Notes under the pieces: generated by a model
What the model was told of the DNA's origin: nothing
Seen by the model: only the letters and a program-made list of their open reading frames with translations
Databases searched by the model: none
Translations under genes and position numbers: made by a program
Origin: Campylorhamphus procurvoides
Lineage: Eukaryota; Chordata; Aves; Passeriformes; Dendrocolaptidae
Direction: 5' to 3'
Length of the DNA stretch: 64,000 nucleotides
Assembly (NCBI GenBank): GCA_013396655.1
Contig: WBMV01000295.1
Location: forward strand, 164,215 to 228,214
Shown here: piece after piece, positions 36,701 through 51,700 of the stretch
Numbering within the stretch: position 1 is the first letter of the stretch
How the letters are laid out: each line of letters begins with the position of its first letter

Positions 36701-39700
36701 TTCCTATTGCAGAAAGGTACAGAAAAATACTTAAGGTGAAGATAAACATGTATTTCTCACAACAATTAAAAATAGTTTGCTATATATTAAAGCTGCTCAT
36801 GAGCAGGTTTTATATATGAGAGTTCATAATACACAATAACCAAGTATTAACCTTGCCATCATTTATTGGCAAGCCCCAAACCTATCAAATATAATGACAA
36901 GACCAGAGCAAATGATAACAGGCCACTGAAGTCCAATTTGTGGCAGCCACACTGTAAACTTGAACCAGTTCTAGGCATCATATTATGCAATGAGTCAATA
37001 AACCCAAACCACTGGTCTTGATGATAAACATAACTATTAAAATACTTGCCTTTCAAAGGTACTTTTCTGCTTTCCATCTCCCCATACCCTGAACATGAAA
37101 TCTTTGTGACTAAAGAAATGTAGCTGTACATTAAATATTCTCACTTTGTTTTAGAAAACAAAAAAGTAGTTGCACATTTCACAGATACCTGTTCTGATAT
37201 TTTGCTATTACCTCAGAAGTAGGAAAGAGAAGCAACAATCTCTTTCAGAAAGGATATTTTTGGAGTACATCTCAAATAACTTAAAAGACTTAAAAATAAA
37301 CCAAACATTTCTCATATGTGGTTCTTGAAACGATGCTGTGAAATACAGCTATAGCCTGAAATATGACCATGAACAGCAATGCCAAGTTCCATGGTAAATT
37401 TATTTCTGTTCCACACAGGTTCAGTGCACAGGTAGAAAGATCTTTTAAACTGGAACTTCAGGGATTTGTGGAATATTTTTAGGTTAAGCCTAACAGTTCC
37501 TAACAAAAATACTCAGTGTAAGGCCAGAACTTCTGCAGCAGTCACACTTCGACCTCACTGTTTGCACTGGCTGATTGTTTGGGTTATTTACCTTTTCACC
37601 TTATGTTGACTGTTCTTGTGAACAGAAGACTAGAAGAATTTGTTCAAGTTAGAAACAAAAAATGGAACTCAATCAAGAGAGTACTGTCATAGAAACAAGT
37701 ATCAACAGTTACCAACAAAATCACTTAACTTTTAGAGTACTAAATACCTATATTAAAATCAATAAAAGCAGTAATTGCATCAGCTTACTTGAAATATACT
37801 TCAATTTTGTTCTATTTAGAGAAAGTTGCTCTTGAAAAATGTCAAGTCTCTTAATAGAGAGACTTTTTTAGACGTCTGAGAACAGACAAAGTACTTAATT
37901 ATATCACTCATTTACCTCCTGTTGTCCTATTTTGTATTCAGGGAAGGTCAAGTAACTTTGTCTTAGAGATGAAGCCACATAATTATTTACATTAAACAAG
38001 AGAGTGAAAGGCTGAGTCAAAGCTACACATGGAGACAATACAGTGCAAGTGCATTGCGAGGGGCCACTGCTGGCTCCTTCCTCCAAGTCACCCTTTGCCC
38101 AGAAGAAAGGCATTTGTGACACAGGACAGTTAAAAACACAGTCCTTTGAAGCCAGTAGCCCCTGGAAGGCAGTAAAATAGGAAGCTTCAAAGGAATAGAG
38201 ACAAATAAATATGATTGAACAAAACATCTGTTCAACTTCAAATGTGTGAAATGCATCATTCTGTTATAGGAAGGGTTTAATAACAGATCCTTTAAAGAAG
38301 GCTAAAATTTTTAATGGAATTTAATGTGAAAGAATAAAACCATAACAAAGGACAAAGTAATGCAAAGCTTCTCCAGCTCTGAGTGCGCTTTGCTTCTAAT
38401 ACAATTTGTCCAGAATGCTTTAACACGCTCCCCCCCAGCTGTGGAATTAATAGTAATATGCACATAAATCAATAGGACTAGGTCAAGACTGCCTTTCCTC
38501 CCTGCATGAGCAAACATGGAATAGGAGGCAAGGAGTAAATGTTCCTGTAGTTCATTTTACAAAATGGCATTGACATATGACCATTCTGTGCCGTTTGGTG
38601 AAGGTGACGGTGGAGGTGAAGGGAAAAAAAAGAATAAAGCCTACAAATGAGAAAAGGGGAAGGGATTTCAGACTATAGGCAAGTATTTTAAGTCCACTCT
38701 ACATGGTAAATGGAGTGCCCTGAAGCAGCTAGAACTGTAGATAAACAAATAAAATCTGTTAAGGAAACAAAAATAGAAACAAGGAAAACTTCATATCCTA
38801 AATGGCATTCTGCAATTAACTTTAAAAAAAAGAAGAGTTCTTACTAAGCTGTGAACAGCAGAAAAGTTTCTGCAAATAAGCACATAAGAGATTAAGACTT
38901 TAAGAAATTAAACACAGGTTAAGGGAAATGAAAAAACCCTCCACGACACAATGGCTGAAATCTGTGTATTCACATACCAGTCCAGTAAAATAAAATCCAA
39001 CAAGTGATCTTGATTATGAACCATGAGGAACGAAACTGAACATTATGATATTATTGGACATGTAAAAAAGCATCATTTCTCATCTAAAGCTGACACCCAG
39101 TATTTCAAATAATTACACGAAACTGACTTAATGCTCAGAGTCCAAACTTCATCAGCTTGAAGTGAAAAAACCCCCCTCAAGCCCCAAACCCCCCAAACTG
39201 TGGCCTGTTTTATGCAGTCAAATCACTGGTTTCCAGCTGCATCACAGCCAGCTCACCTGAGCAGGAGTCCCCAGGTGCTTTAACCAGCACAGCTTTCCAG
39301 GCACAACTTACTGCTGTCAGACCAAAGGGAACTTTTGCCATTCTACTCCTACATGCTGGACCCTAATTCTGTCCTTCCTGAAATAATTGCCTTACTTTGA
39401 AATGTACATGTTTGGATGTACATAGGTGGCATACACACACAGTTATCTGTCCGTATCTCACTGACATGTACTGGGCAATCCTCTCTTGAACACTTCCCAG
39501 TCCCTGGATTACACATTGCTCTCAGCATGAGGAATAGAACCAAAGAATCCTGCTACCCAAAAATCCTTTTCCCATTTCATAATTAGACCAACAATAAAGG
39601 GATAGGGCACAGTTCATGCCTACTCCAGTAGCTGAGCACCTCCTATGACAGCATTTCCTTAGGTAGTCCAGGATCAAAACTATATAAATCTATAAAGTCA

Positions 39701-42700
39701 TCTTTTCCCTATCCTAAAACTTTACTGATTATCAAATGAAAGAAAATAGCATAGGACCACATAATGAAGTACTTTCCCAGTACACAAACCAGAAGTTAAA
39801 TTACTTGAATTAAAATGATGATTTTTCTTTAAAACTTTGGAATGTTTAGGTATTAAAAGAGACAAAGTACTCCTCAGCTCTTTATACCTTAAAGAGTCTA
39901 GGACTGTTTATAAGCCATATTCAGTTAAACCCCAGGATCACCTTCTTTTTGAATACACTTTACTAAGACTAAAATTAATGCCAAATTCTTTCAGCTTGAC
40001 ACAAGTGATTCTAAGAAATACTACACAATTCATACCATGCTATAAACTGGGCAGTGAGCTGCTCATCCATTAGCTATTCTCACATAAGATTTGGCAAGAG
40101 CAAATGCCTATGAGATTATCAAGACCATTAGAATTTCCAGTTACTCCAAGTTCGCTCTTGCTGTGATGCTTCTATTTTCAAATTTTAAATGGAATAAACA
40201 CATTAGCTTATGTTGTATTTTAAAGAGGGCTGTGACTTGCAGAGTTAGCAAAGTTTAGTCCTCAGTCTATATCCCTTTTCTCCCTCAACCTGTTTTGATC
40301 TCCGTCAAAAATATTCAGAGATGAGAATTTTTTTAAACGTACTATCATTGAACAGATGTTAATTAACATGAAATATGCATCTGGTTTCAGACAATTTGTG
40401 AGCACAGAAACTAAATTTTAGTGTTAAAAATAGGAAAGGAAAAGCGTCTGCCGTATAAATAATGCATGAAAAAGGACAAACTTGTTTTTCCACTTGTTAC
40501 TCCATTACTAACATATATGAAAACTGCTGCAGGCATTTTTTAATTTTTTTTTTTTACACAAACATATAAACCCACAATATATAAAGGTTTGTATGTCAGA
40601 GAGTCATCTTCCATAGGGCCTTGAAAGCCTTATATACAGCAGCTTTTGCTACTTGAGCTGCAGTGGAGTTAAACAAGTGGCTTGTAATCTTCACACAAGT
40701 CGGGTGCAGAGAAAATAAATTACAATACAGACACAAGCCTGAACTTGCCTGGCTGAAGCCCTGCTGGTTTTAGGCAGATTAGTTAAGGAAGATCATACAA
40801 GAGAGTTAATCTGTTTTTCAGCTGCTCTGGAACAGACAAATCATGCAAACCCGGAAAAATTGCAGTTCACTATGGGTTTCAGTACTAGTAAGAATAAATA
40901 TTTATCATTATCATCATTATAAATGTTAGATAAAATGCAAGGAATCACTACAATTTTCATTACAGCACTTTGGAACTGCCACTGAGTTTCACGCTCTTAG
41001 CAGTGTCCAAAGAAAACCCAACAAAAACCCCACACCCAAACTGAGATGAAAGTTTTGATAAATGTCTTTTTCTCAGAAGTCCAAGACAATCGGTTTTGGT
41101 TCCCTGCCCTCCCCCTGGCATCTACAATGGGCACCGGATTTATTTTTTTTTTTAATTGTTGAGAAATACTTCATCAGGATGAGCTGACTGTACAGATTAA
41201 ACATAGTTAGACTTTCATTAAAGGATTTACAAACTAGTTACAAACATGATGTCATTTTCTTCATAACGTTGTCATTTACTTTCCATTTTCCATCTACTTC
41301 TCTCACTGGAAGGACAACCAAGTATATTTTCTCTTCACTTTGCCAACAGGTGCTGTCAGTGAGGAAGGAAGGATTGCTCAGCACCCTGAGTTGGAGAGGT
41401 GAGGGAGAACAGGCTCCTGCCCTCTGGAGGAGCCCCAGCACCTGCTGATTGCCCTGTCTTTGGCAGGTTCAAGGGCTGTGAGGAGCACACTGCTGTGTGC
41501 ACACAGTGCCACTTCCCACTACAGTCCTATGAATACCTGACTTCTCTTCTTGCCCTGATGCTACTGCAATCATTCCCAAAGGCCTTGTGTATTTGCCTAT
41601 TCTATTTCTCCTATCAGGCATTTCTACAACCAGAGAACTTGCACCTTATCTGGAAGTCTTCAAAACAGACTTTACAACAACAGAATTGTATACAGAACAA
41701 ACTTTTTTTGGGGGGTAGTCCTGTAAGAACAAGCTGCAGTATCCATTTTTAAGCATTTATATCCCATATGTGCAATAATAAACCCACTTTCTGTTCCCTG
41801 CATTTCTTGATAGTATCATTTCTGTTTTATATTTTATCAGAGAAATATAGAACTTAAGCCTAAGGCTGGCTCATCTCCTTCCACCTTTCTTACAGCAGCT
41901 TGGAGGTCTATATAGCACAAGCCCAAAAAGTTGCTGTAAAACGGGCAGATAGCAAACCTCATTCCTGAAAAAAGCCACAACTACAGTGTATTTCCATTTC
42001 AGGACAGCTCTCCATGTAGTTTCCTTTTATAACACAGGAATGGAGTGGCTTCTTCCAACGCAATTAATTATAAATATAGTAGAAGACTGTTTTATTAATG
42101 CTCCATAGGAAAAGCTGGCCTGGTTGTGGCTGCTCAAACAGCAGCCTCTAAGCTGGTTTCCCAGAAGTTCCCACCAGATGAGGTGCTAAAGGTTCTGTAA
42201 TTGCTGGCACACTTCACCTGCCTCTCTATCCAACACAATCTGTTCCAATGGTAGCACAGGATACTCTGGAAGGGATGACAGGGACACAGGGAGGTGGGAC
42301 AAGGGAGGAGTGTGAGGTGTCACCTTTCTAAGACAAGTGAAATAGGATTCCTGCTGACAGGATCAATGTGTATCTTAAAGTAAGCCAACAACACCCTCCT
42401 CTCCCCTTTTATTTTAATGGAAATACAGCTAGCTACATTCATCCTAAAGCATGGATAGTGTTTTAAAAATATGGTACTGCCTTACATTACAGTCTGAGAG
42501 AAAATTTTCAGCAGGTAGATGTGCTCTTTTTAGCAAAATAGGTATTTTCCCATTCGATTCCAAAAGTTTTTCTATGAGTTGGCCACTTAAAGCTCACAGC
42601 TTCTGATACAGAAAATCTCTCATTTCTGCAAATAGAAACGAGGAGAGAGAGAAAAGCCCACAGGGTTTCTCTCAGTTGCAAATGTGAAATAAAGTGGCTA

Positions 42701-45700
42701 TCACTGAAAAGAAAAATCAGATAGAACTCTCTATAGATTGGACCTCACACTACTGATTCTAGAAGAATTAAATGTACACGATTATCCAATCGGGAATTGT
42801 TCATTTGCTTTTCAGAAAGCTAAAAAACAGTTACCAAAGGACCTCGAGGAGCCTGTTAGGTGTTACTCAAGAGCTCTGTCTCACTAGTTTAGTCATAGAG
42901 ATTCATAAGAAATTTGGGGATTTCTCTCCCCACCTCTCTCTGTTTGGTGACTACCACAACACAGAGCAATTCTTTAGCCCAATACTTGCTTCTCTAGATT
43001 ATTTGTAGTGGGTTTTAACCAAAAAAAATTGTCTTAAAGAGAACCCAAATTTTTCCAAATTCTTACATTTTAGACTGCAGATGAGCATCAGCTTTTGCTT
43101 ACCTGTTTCCAGTTTAGTTTTAACAGAATGCGACTATGAAAATATAAGCCTATAACCCCAAGTAATCTTTAAATAAATTAACAGTTCTGGTTAGATTAAG
43201 GAAGAGATTTTTGTCTCCTCTGATTGTCCTTTTAACATACTGATCTTCTGCATTTTACTTCCATTGATCAGGACCGTGCCATGTAATATTTTTATTTCTT
43301 TTTCTGTTTAGACAAGCAATTAACAGTTTACACTTCCTAGATGTTGAGCAATAAGCCCTAGGTACAGCCCCACAATGTAATTGTGGGTGACTGTTGTAGA
43401 TACTGTTGCTACACAACAAACCAAGTGGGACTTTACACCCACAGTATGACATGAGATGTGAGTACAACTGGCTGGTGCTGGAGAGGATAGTGGGGAAGAT
43501 ATGAGGAGCTGTATTCCAGGAGTGAGCAGGAGTCACTTCCTGACTCCCTGGGCAAGTGCAGACTACAAAGACAGCTTGTGTTACTAGAGGAGGGAGTTTA
43601 TTAAAATTATAAGCACTAAAAATGGATATGACAAAGCCTCACAAACCTGTGTTTCACATCATGAAAGTTACTATTTTAACACTGGCGCAGTGTCTGAACA
43701 AAATTGGTTTTAGTCCATTTTTTTATATTGTGCTGATGCGGTTTGCTGAAATTTGAATAGTATGAAATCTTTACATTTCTAAACATTCAGTTTCTTGCTT
43801 CCTATCTTTTCTTCCTAGAGGGATTTCCAAAAGGTGCCTAGGAAAAAAAGATATGCAAATTCCATATTGAAGAATAACCTGAACCACATAAATTCAGGTT
43901 CTGTTCCTAAATGCTGACAGCCAAGTCTGAGGGCCTGCAAGCTCATAAATTTAGGGAAATAAGAAATTAGAAAGAATGTTGACTAAATCAAATTATCCCT
44001 TATTCATAAGGATTGTGTTACATCTGCAGTACATTCTTCTACTTCCTCAGTTATTCTCTATTAAAATAATTCAGAGTGCCTCAACCAGACTTGAAAGACA
44101 GAGGTACTTAGTACAAAAGCTCTGAATCAGCTGGAATATTCAGATTTCCATTTCATTCTCTTTGTTTCCCCCTTCTGCTCCCATCCCACCTGAGAGAAGA
44201 AAGCATTTTCTGGCATTTTTACTTTTTGCCCCAGTGCTTCTCTGGTCTCTCTCTGTGTTCTACCCTCTGCTTCAAAAAGTGCCTTCTCTATTTCTGTTCC
44301 CTTTCTGTTGCTGCCCTGCAGTGGGGCTGCTGTCCATGTTACTGTCTCATTTCAGAAGACCACGCTCTGTGTTTCCTTATGAGAAGAAAAGAAGGATTAA
44401 CTGTGGGTTTGATACAAATGTTTACATCACACTCAGCAGTAAAAACACTCCAGGTCATCCAGCAGGTTCGGGTTTGAACTGTAAAATGACCTCTTTTTTG
44501 GCAAAGATAACAGAAGTATTATGCATGACAGAGCTGCCAGTGGTCAATAACATGTCTTTGGGCAAGTCTGAAGGAACTCATGGGAGAGACAATTCCACAG
44601 GGGCTGCACCTGGGGGTTACAGGAACCCTAAATGAGCAAAGTTTGATCTGGTGTCTGCACATCCCAGACTGCTCAGCATGCATTGGAATATTACTAAATA
44701 CAAAACTGCACAGTAAATTCTTTATTTTTTTCTTTTTTTTTCTTTTTTGAGCGGATTCTTTTAGAGACATCTGGGTGTTTCCTATTGCTTTGGTCAATGG
44801 TTCAGTGTTGTAGCCCAGCTTCAGAACTTGTAAGACTGTTTTTGAAATAGCAAGTAATCTCTCACAGACTCCCAACCATATTATCCTGCCTTTTCCAGTG
44901 CTCACTGACTTTCCTTATCTCTACATTAAGTATTCTGAGTATGCTGGAAGAAATCCAGAGTCACTGTTTTCCTTAAGAAGAATAGGTTTTTCTGCAGGAA
45001 CAGTTCAAGCAGAAGGTGAACAGAAAGCAGGGTTAGAGGCCTGACCCTGAAGAAGGGTGTTTTCTCAAAAAGATTAATAATTGCAGGGAAGAACTCATAG
45101 TTAAACAAAAATATATTTTCAATCACAATTCTGTATTGTCCCCAGTAACAGGGAAAAACACATTTTCAGGATTCAGCACAAGGTTACCCAATTATAATAT
45201 TTTCAAACAAGCAGACAATGTCAGTCCTGTGACAGTCAATAAAGCAGTTGCTTCCCTGCATCTGAGCAACTGCTTCATTGCAAAAATCATGATTGTGCAC
45301 TTTCTGATATTTTGTAAGACTCTGCAGAGTCATTTCTTTTAACTTTAGTTGTGCAGCTTGACAGCAGCAGCCCTGCTTTCTGTAAACAGCCTGCAGAGCA
45401 AACACAGAAAGCACCTCCATCAGGCCTGTTTGCTTTGCCCTGTTTGCTGTTCTGCCGCTCCCAGCTTTGAACAGGGCACTGAACACTCACCCAAAGTGCT
45501 TTCCGAACAAACCATCAAAATGTGTGCAGGCACACAGACACCAGTGGCCACGGCTCAAGAAGGTTCTGTCCCCTCAGTTCCACTTCACCAGAGCTAGTAA
45601 AAAAATATGCTAAACCCATCCTTTTTAATCAGCTGAATTAACAAACTACTGAGAGCAGATCCAGGTTACACCACTGGAAGAGTCCTCCATTGCCCAAAAT

Positions 45701-48700
45701 CAAAAGTTCAGAGACAAGACGCATCATCAAGTTATTTTTGTCAAAAAGCAAATGAAGGCATTAAACATATGTTTCCTCTCTGCAGTTTAGCTCCCCCTTC
45801 TTTGTCTTGTAGTCATGTGAGAATCTTTTGTAAGAAATACTATAAATACTTTGTACTTCTTTGCCTAGCACTAAAATGACACTGTTCAACCTCCGAAAGT
45901 GAAGTTGCCAAGGTCAAGTGCTGGTGACAACCTTTCAGAAATTATTTTCAAGAAAGTACAGAACTTGTAGTAGATTTATATTAATGTAAAATTAATCTAT
46001 CTTTGAGTCTGCAGTTGCTGTTTCAAAAGCCCAACTAGAAAATAAATACAATGCATCTGAGGACTTCTGGTGATACACTTGATCAAAAGTAGTGAAGTAA
46101 AACTGAACCCTCCACAATGAAACTCCTTCAGAAAATTGGTTTAGTTTAAACTGCTGTCACACATTAGGACTCCTCATATCAACATTCTATTGGAAAACTA
46201 TTTCAACATTCATCTCTGCATTACAAATCAAGCTATGTATTTTTTATATTTATTTTAGGATTATATGAACTTAAAAATACCTGCTTTTGAATGCACAGAT
46301 GGATATATATTCACAAAAGGAGAAAAAAAAAGGTCACTTTGTCAAAACATTGTAGGTGTCTTGAGAAACAATGTACCTTAAGGGCATCTAATCCCTTCCA
46401 TCCATTTGTCATTTAAGAGCAAAACACACTTCTACTGATCCTTATCTGCTTCACATTAGTTCTGTGAACTGCCAGCAGGAAAATGAAAATAAAGTTTACA
46501 TTTTGAGGGATTTTAAAAAAAATGAGATTTCACTTACCCAATTCTTTAGAAACCGGAGAACCGGCTGATATATCCCCAATCTTGGCAAGGCTATCGTAAT
46601 ATGCTCTTCCAGCCACTATCATAACTGGGGATGAGGGGAAAAAAGTGTTAAAAAAAATCAAAATATCTTCCATTTTTATTAACCTATGATCCTACAATGT
46701 CTTGTCATCCAGGGCACAGAGTAAGAGAGGGGTATATGGCAACAAGGAAATCCTGGTACCAGAGAAAGTTAAGTGAGTCCCTGTGCTCCCTGCTGATTTG
46801 TGAAACCAGGAGACAAAGACACAACCCCAAAATATATTAATGAACTTTCAGCCCGTTATTTGGTTCCACCTTTCATGCACAGCCAGGGACAATCAGCATC
46901 CAGGGGGGAGGTTTAGCCAAAAGCCATTGGTCAGGACATTGTGAAATCCTTTGGTATAGACAAAATTGTTGGAAAAAACCCAGATGCAACCCCAAACCTA
47001 CTAGAAATGTCAGGATCTCCTGTATTGACCAGCCACACCAGTGATCTGAGAGATGGCAACCGGCCGTGGGACAATGGACCTGCAGTTGCCACGAGGAAAC
47101 CTGGAGCCCTTCAAAAAACAAATGTCCATTTCCTGCTTAAGTTGGCTGCTACAGGAACCAATAAGTTCTTAATATATAGCACGAAGGTTCCAGTTATTCC
47201 CAGTTAATCATTTCCTGGTTATGGCTGATTTAAGCAGCAGAGCCAGTTGTGCTAGAAGGAACACGGAAATGCCAGGACTCAACCCGCAGGGAGGCCAGTG
47301 GGGAGAAACATTTCACACAGGTAGCACATCTACAGTGGCACCTTCACAGTGCCTAGAACTGATCTGCACACCATGAAGAAAAGAAATAACAAGGACAAAC
47401 TGGCAAGCTTTTAATGTAAAAGGCAGTGAAAAATACTTAGTGAAGTTAGTCTTCTTAATTTCTTTGTACATTCTTGACCTAAAGTGAGAGCCAAGCAGTC
47501 TCACTGTTGACTTGACAATACTTTTCTTTTTTTCCTGAGAGGGATATGATTACCAATTATAGGTCTGTACTTTATAGCTTTTACTAGTAAGGTGACAATG
47601 AAAAATGAGAATTTTCCAAATGAAGCAAAGATTGTTTTTGAGGCTCTGTTGCACTAGACCAGGGTAATTTCTGTCTCAGCCTTGTCTTGTAGGTGCTCTG
47701 TGTTCCATCCTTGTGAACCAAAGGATTCTGGTGGTGCTGCTGATGGAGCACAGTGTGCCACCTGTACGAGAAAACTTGATGCCAATCCAGCTCTTCCTAT
47801 CTATGTTTTCTCAAGACAGCCCCAACTCACTCTTTTCTCCTGATACAGGTTCTAAAAAAGGAAGAAAATGTGTGATTTTAGCTAACCAAGCCAAATCAAG
47901 AACTCTGCTTGTACAGTCCCTTCACCAGTACTATGGCTTTTAAACTGCTTCAGAAAAGGAGTTCTGACTTTTTGCCCTCAAAATGTATAAAAACATACAT
48001 TATAAACCTATGTTAGTTCTGGTGAGTTTTGGATTATTTGTCAGCCTATTCTGGCTTTTCTTTTTTTGGAAAGCCACAAAGTGTTTGTTTAGCAACAGAG
48101 TATTTACTCTGTTTACAGGTCTATTTACACCACTCAGAACTGCGGGTGGAAAGTATAACAATTTATGAGAGTCCAAAGATGACTTTGCAATAGTTGTTGC
48201 AACATTGTAAACGTTGATTGGAAATTAAGGACACATCACAGATAGGCTTTATCAGCCAGCCTTAAAGTCAGAAGTGCCAGAACCCTCCAGCCTCTCCTCT
48301 GTGCTGTGCTCAGTTACACTGTGAGCTGCTGATGGCAAACGGAATTACAAGGGGCACAAGGTAACACATCAACAGCAAAGTGTGTGAGAAGCAGAATCCT
48401 CAGAAACTGGTATAGAACTAGTCCAAATGAATATGGAAACACTTGTTACTGCTTCTTGAACTACCTGTAATTCTTAAGGCCAGGTACTAGGCAACCACAT
48501 GTTCATCCATGAGGTTAGGTACTACCACAAATAAGTCAGCATTTCCCTATTTTCATCTCCAGCAGGCTTTGGTTTTATCTTTTTCTCAAGCCTGGTCTAA
48601 AATTTGCATGAAGAGAGATTTCAGTGTCTGTTTGGCTATGCACTCCTTGTGCAGGATCACATTTCTCAGCGTGCTGGATTACATGTAGGGCAGAGACACG

Positions 48701-51700
48701 CCATAGGCTGGAGTGAGGCAAAATTAGAGACATTTTACATTGCTTTAATATGATAGCAAGCAGTTCAACAGGTCTGCATGGGTGAAATGGAGCAAGCTCC
48801 AACAGGCCCTACAGTGCAGGCTTTGGGAAACAAGAGCCCAGTCCTGGAAGCCCCTTCTTAGCCAGTTTCTGTGAAGTCAATAAGGGAAGCAAACAACTAT
48901 TTTCTAAAAAGTCCTTCAATTCAAATGTATTCACTCCGATTTTGAATCCATTTAAATGATACCATCAGGATTAGCATGGGCAACAACAACAACCAAATCA
49001 ATCCTCTCCTGCAACTCATATTCATTCCTTGTTCAGTTCACAGGATTACTTGGTGATGTATGTAGGTGAGCAGGAACAGATCTAAGAATGTGAAGAATCC
49101 TTGAAAGGTATTTTCCGAGAAAAAACCCATTGAATTTACATAACTTAAGGGGGTTTCCATTTATATTATTATTCTAATGCGGGCTATTTAAGCCCACTTG
49201 CAGTAGCTCTGTGCCTAAGTGTTTGTCGTGTAACTTCTCCAGGACAGTGGAAACAACCCCAAAAGGCTGGGGAGAGGGTGCATATGTTTGTACTTGTCTG
49301 GGTTTCTTTTCTCTTAATTAAACACATTCAAAGTTCAATGTGGAAATTAAGCTTATACACAACCCTCATATCCAATACATGTATTTAAATGAAAATTAAA
49401 AAATCATCTTTCTAAAGTTAGCACTCAAAAAACTTACCATTAACAGCTTTTTCATAATTCTTCCCCAGATTTATTAAATTCCTCAGTCCTGGATTGAACT
49501 GTTCCATAACATTCTGGAGAACAGAAAACAAAATCTGTGTTATAATGCAGGCAATTTAACAGTGCATGAAAGTATTTATCATTTCATACATACAGCATAC
49601 AATCCAAAAGACTGTGGATGGATGCAAATTGGAAGAGTTGGGAGAGTAAAGGATGGAATGGAGAAGAAACTGAGCATTTAAGGTTCACAAACAGGGAAAA
49701 AAAAGAAAAGATGTAAACTACTTCAACAGGGGTAAAAAGGAATCTGACTTTATAATACAAAAGGATGTCAAGTATATGATCAGAGTTTGCAGAAATCTGT
49801 CTTCTGTGGTATGTGATGGTGGAATAAGGATGAGAAGAAAACCTTTATCCACTAATTGTTTCAAAAATTCAGACAATAACAACAACTTTCTGATTATGGT
49901 TCAAGATTTGAGTTCTGAAAAAAAAAATGCTAGAAAAGCAAACAGAAATTTAAAAATGTACCAATCACTGATTCACATTCTTCATGGTGTCTGTTACAGA
50001 GAGCATTTAGGGAAATGAGTTGGGTTTTTTTTTTAGTTCTGGGTTTTCCATTTGAAAATGCTGCATTTTATTGTGCAAAGCCATAGTTCTTTCAGAAAGA
50101 AATTGAAAATTACGACCTTAATAAAATAGCAGGAGAAAAAAAAAATCACTGCAGCTGCTTTGACTGTTAAATACAATTACTGGTTGAAACAATCAGAATC
50201 TGAAATGCAGCAGCTCCAAGCATGACTGCTCTCATATCAAGCAAGTTCTACAACCTGGTGAAGTGGGAGAAATTGTGACTGGTAGTTTTGTAGTGCAAGA
50301 AAAGAGTTACACCATTAAACAAAAAAGTTTTAAGTCTTTGCAGAAAGGAAAAAATAAGCTATGAAGGATGAATCCAAATTTGCATTTGCCCAAAGCTGGG
50401 GAGTGAAGGAGAGAGAAGCTTTTGCTCACTCCCCAAAGGAAAATCACCCACAAAGTTTGAGCTGTCCCTCCTCAAACGTTCAGTTTCCCTCTTTCTGATC
50501 AAAGACAATAATTCTCCCTCTTCTTCCCTAATCAATACTCCAAAGTTACTTGCTAGGAGCAGTGAAAAAGGAAGAGCAGCTGACATGATTCAATAAATGC
50601 TGTAGTTATTCACTCCTCAGAAATCTGCTCTTTATGATGTCTTGAACACACATAGCATAAACAGTGTATTCCAAAAGGAAGATCACGAGATTGCAGAGGA
50701 CACCATCCTGTTATTCTGACTGTTCTCATGGCAAGACTTTCATGCCACAGCTCACTACTGTTCACACAACAGAACTTACAAGTCCAAGGAATTCAAAACA
50801 GATGTTTGCTGTTTACAAGAAATACAAGACTCAAGACAAGTGAAATAGTATCAAGCTTTTGTCTGTTATACTTCTAACAGAATGAAAATATTTATGTTTA
50901 GTACACAGATGGATCCAGAAAGAACAGCAATACAATGTGTCTTCTTTTCAGGCAAGGTCATGCAGACAGAATTTTATTTAATTTTTCAAAGATAGCACTA
51001 TACTTAACACTGTTCAATTTAAAAAGTGAGGAAAAGAGTTAACTCCAATAATACTTTAACAGTCATATTGAGTTAAAATATAGGCATTAAAAAAATTACA
51101 AAACTATTAGATTCCAATACTAATACAAACTACATCAAAAGCAGACACAGAAGGACAATACATGGCCCCACTTCCTCTGTCTACAAATCAAATGCAACTG
51201 GGATTGTTTTCTGGTCCGTCCCATTAAACTCTCACCCACCAAAATGCAATTACTGCAAACAAACCAGCTATTGTCCCCAGGCCCTTGATTTGTGTTAACT
51301 CACAAACCACATCCAGAAATCATTTGGGAAAGTGTGTTTCAGGTTGGGCCAACAATGCCAAGGGCTATTCTAACAACTTAGCAGTATGGATATTCAAGCT
51401 CTGGTGTCTGGGAACATCCCTCCTCCCGCCCCAGCTCTATAATTTGCTTCTGTCAGTGTTGCTGAGGCACTGCCACTGTGAGACACTTGTTCCAAGCAGC
51501 ATGTTGTTTCTTCCTACTCCAACGTTTTGCTATTTGTTCCCAGCTGTGTACTAAAGATGTCTGTGGAGTCAGTGAATCACAAGGAAAACAAAAAAAAGAA
51601 GTGAATTAGGGGATTGTGTTAGGATAGAGAGTCCTCTATTTCAAGGATATGGGGAAAAGAAAGGTGTACCATGGTGGTGTGTATCCATGGCAGGTAAGAA

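Noticed and set aside
39165..39200. A-run followed by C-rich runs here, and a similar patch at 55255-55285
   Set aside because: Low-complexity patches without a repeat unit or flanking duplication; not enough to call a retrotransposon tail.
44162..44635. A 157-codon plus-strand frame with a hydrophobic N-terminal stretch
   Set aside because: The hydrophobic stretch comes from T-rich DNA, and the remainder has no family signature. It is antisense inside an intron.
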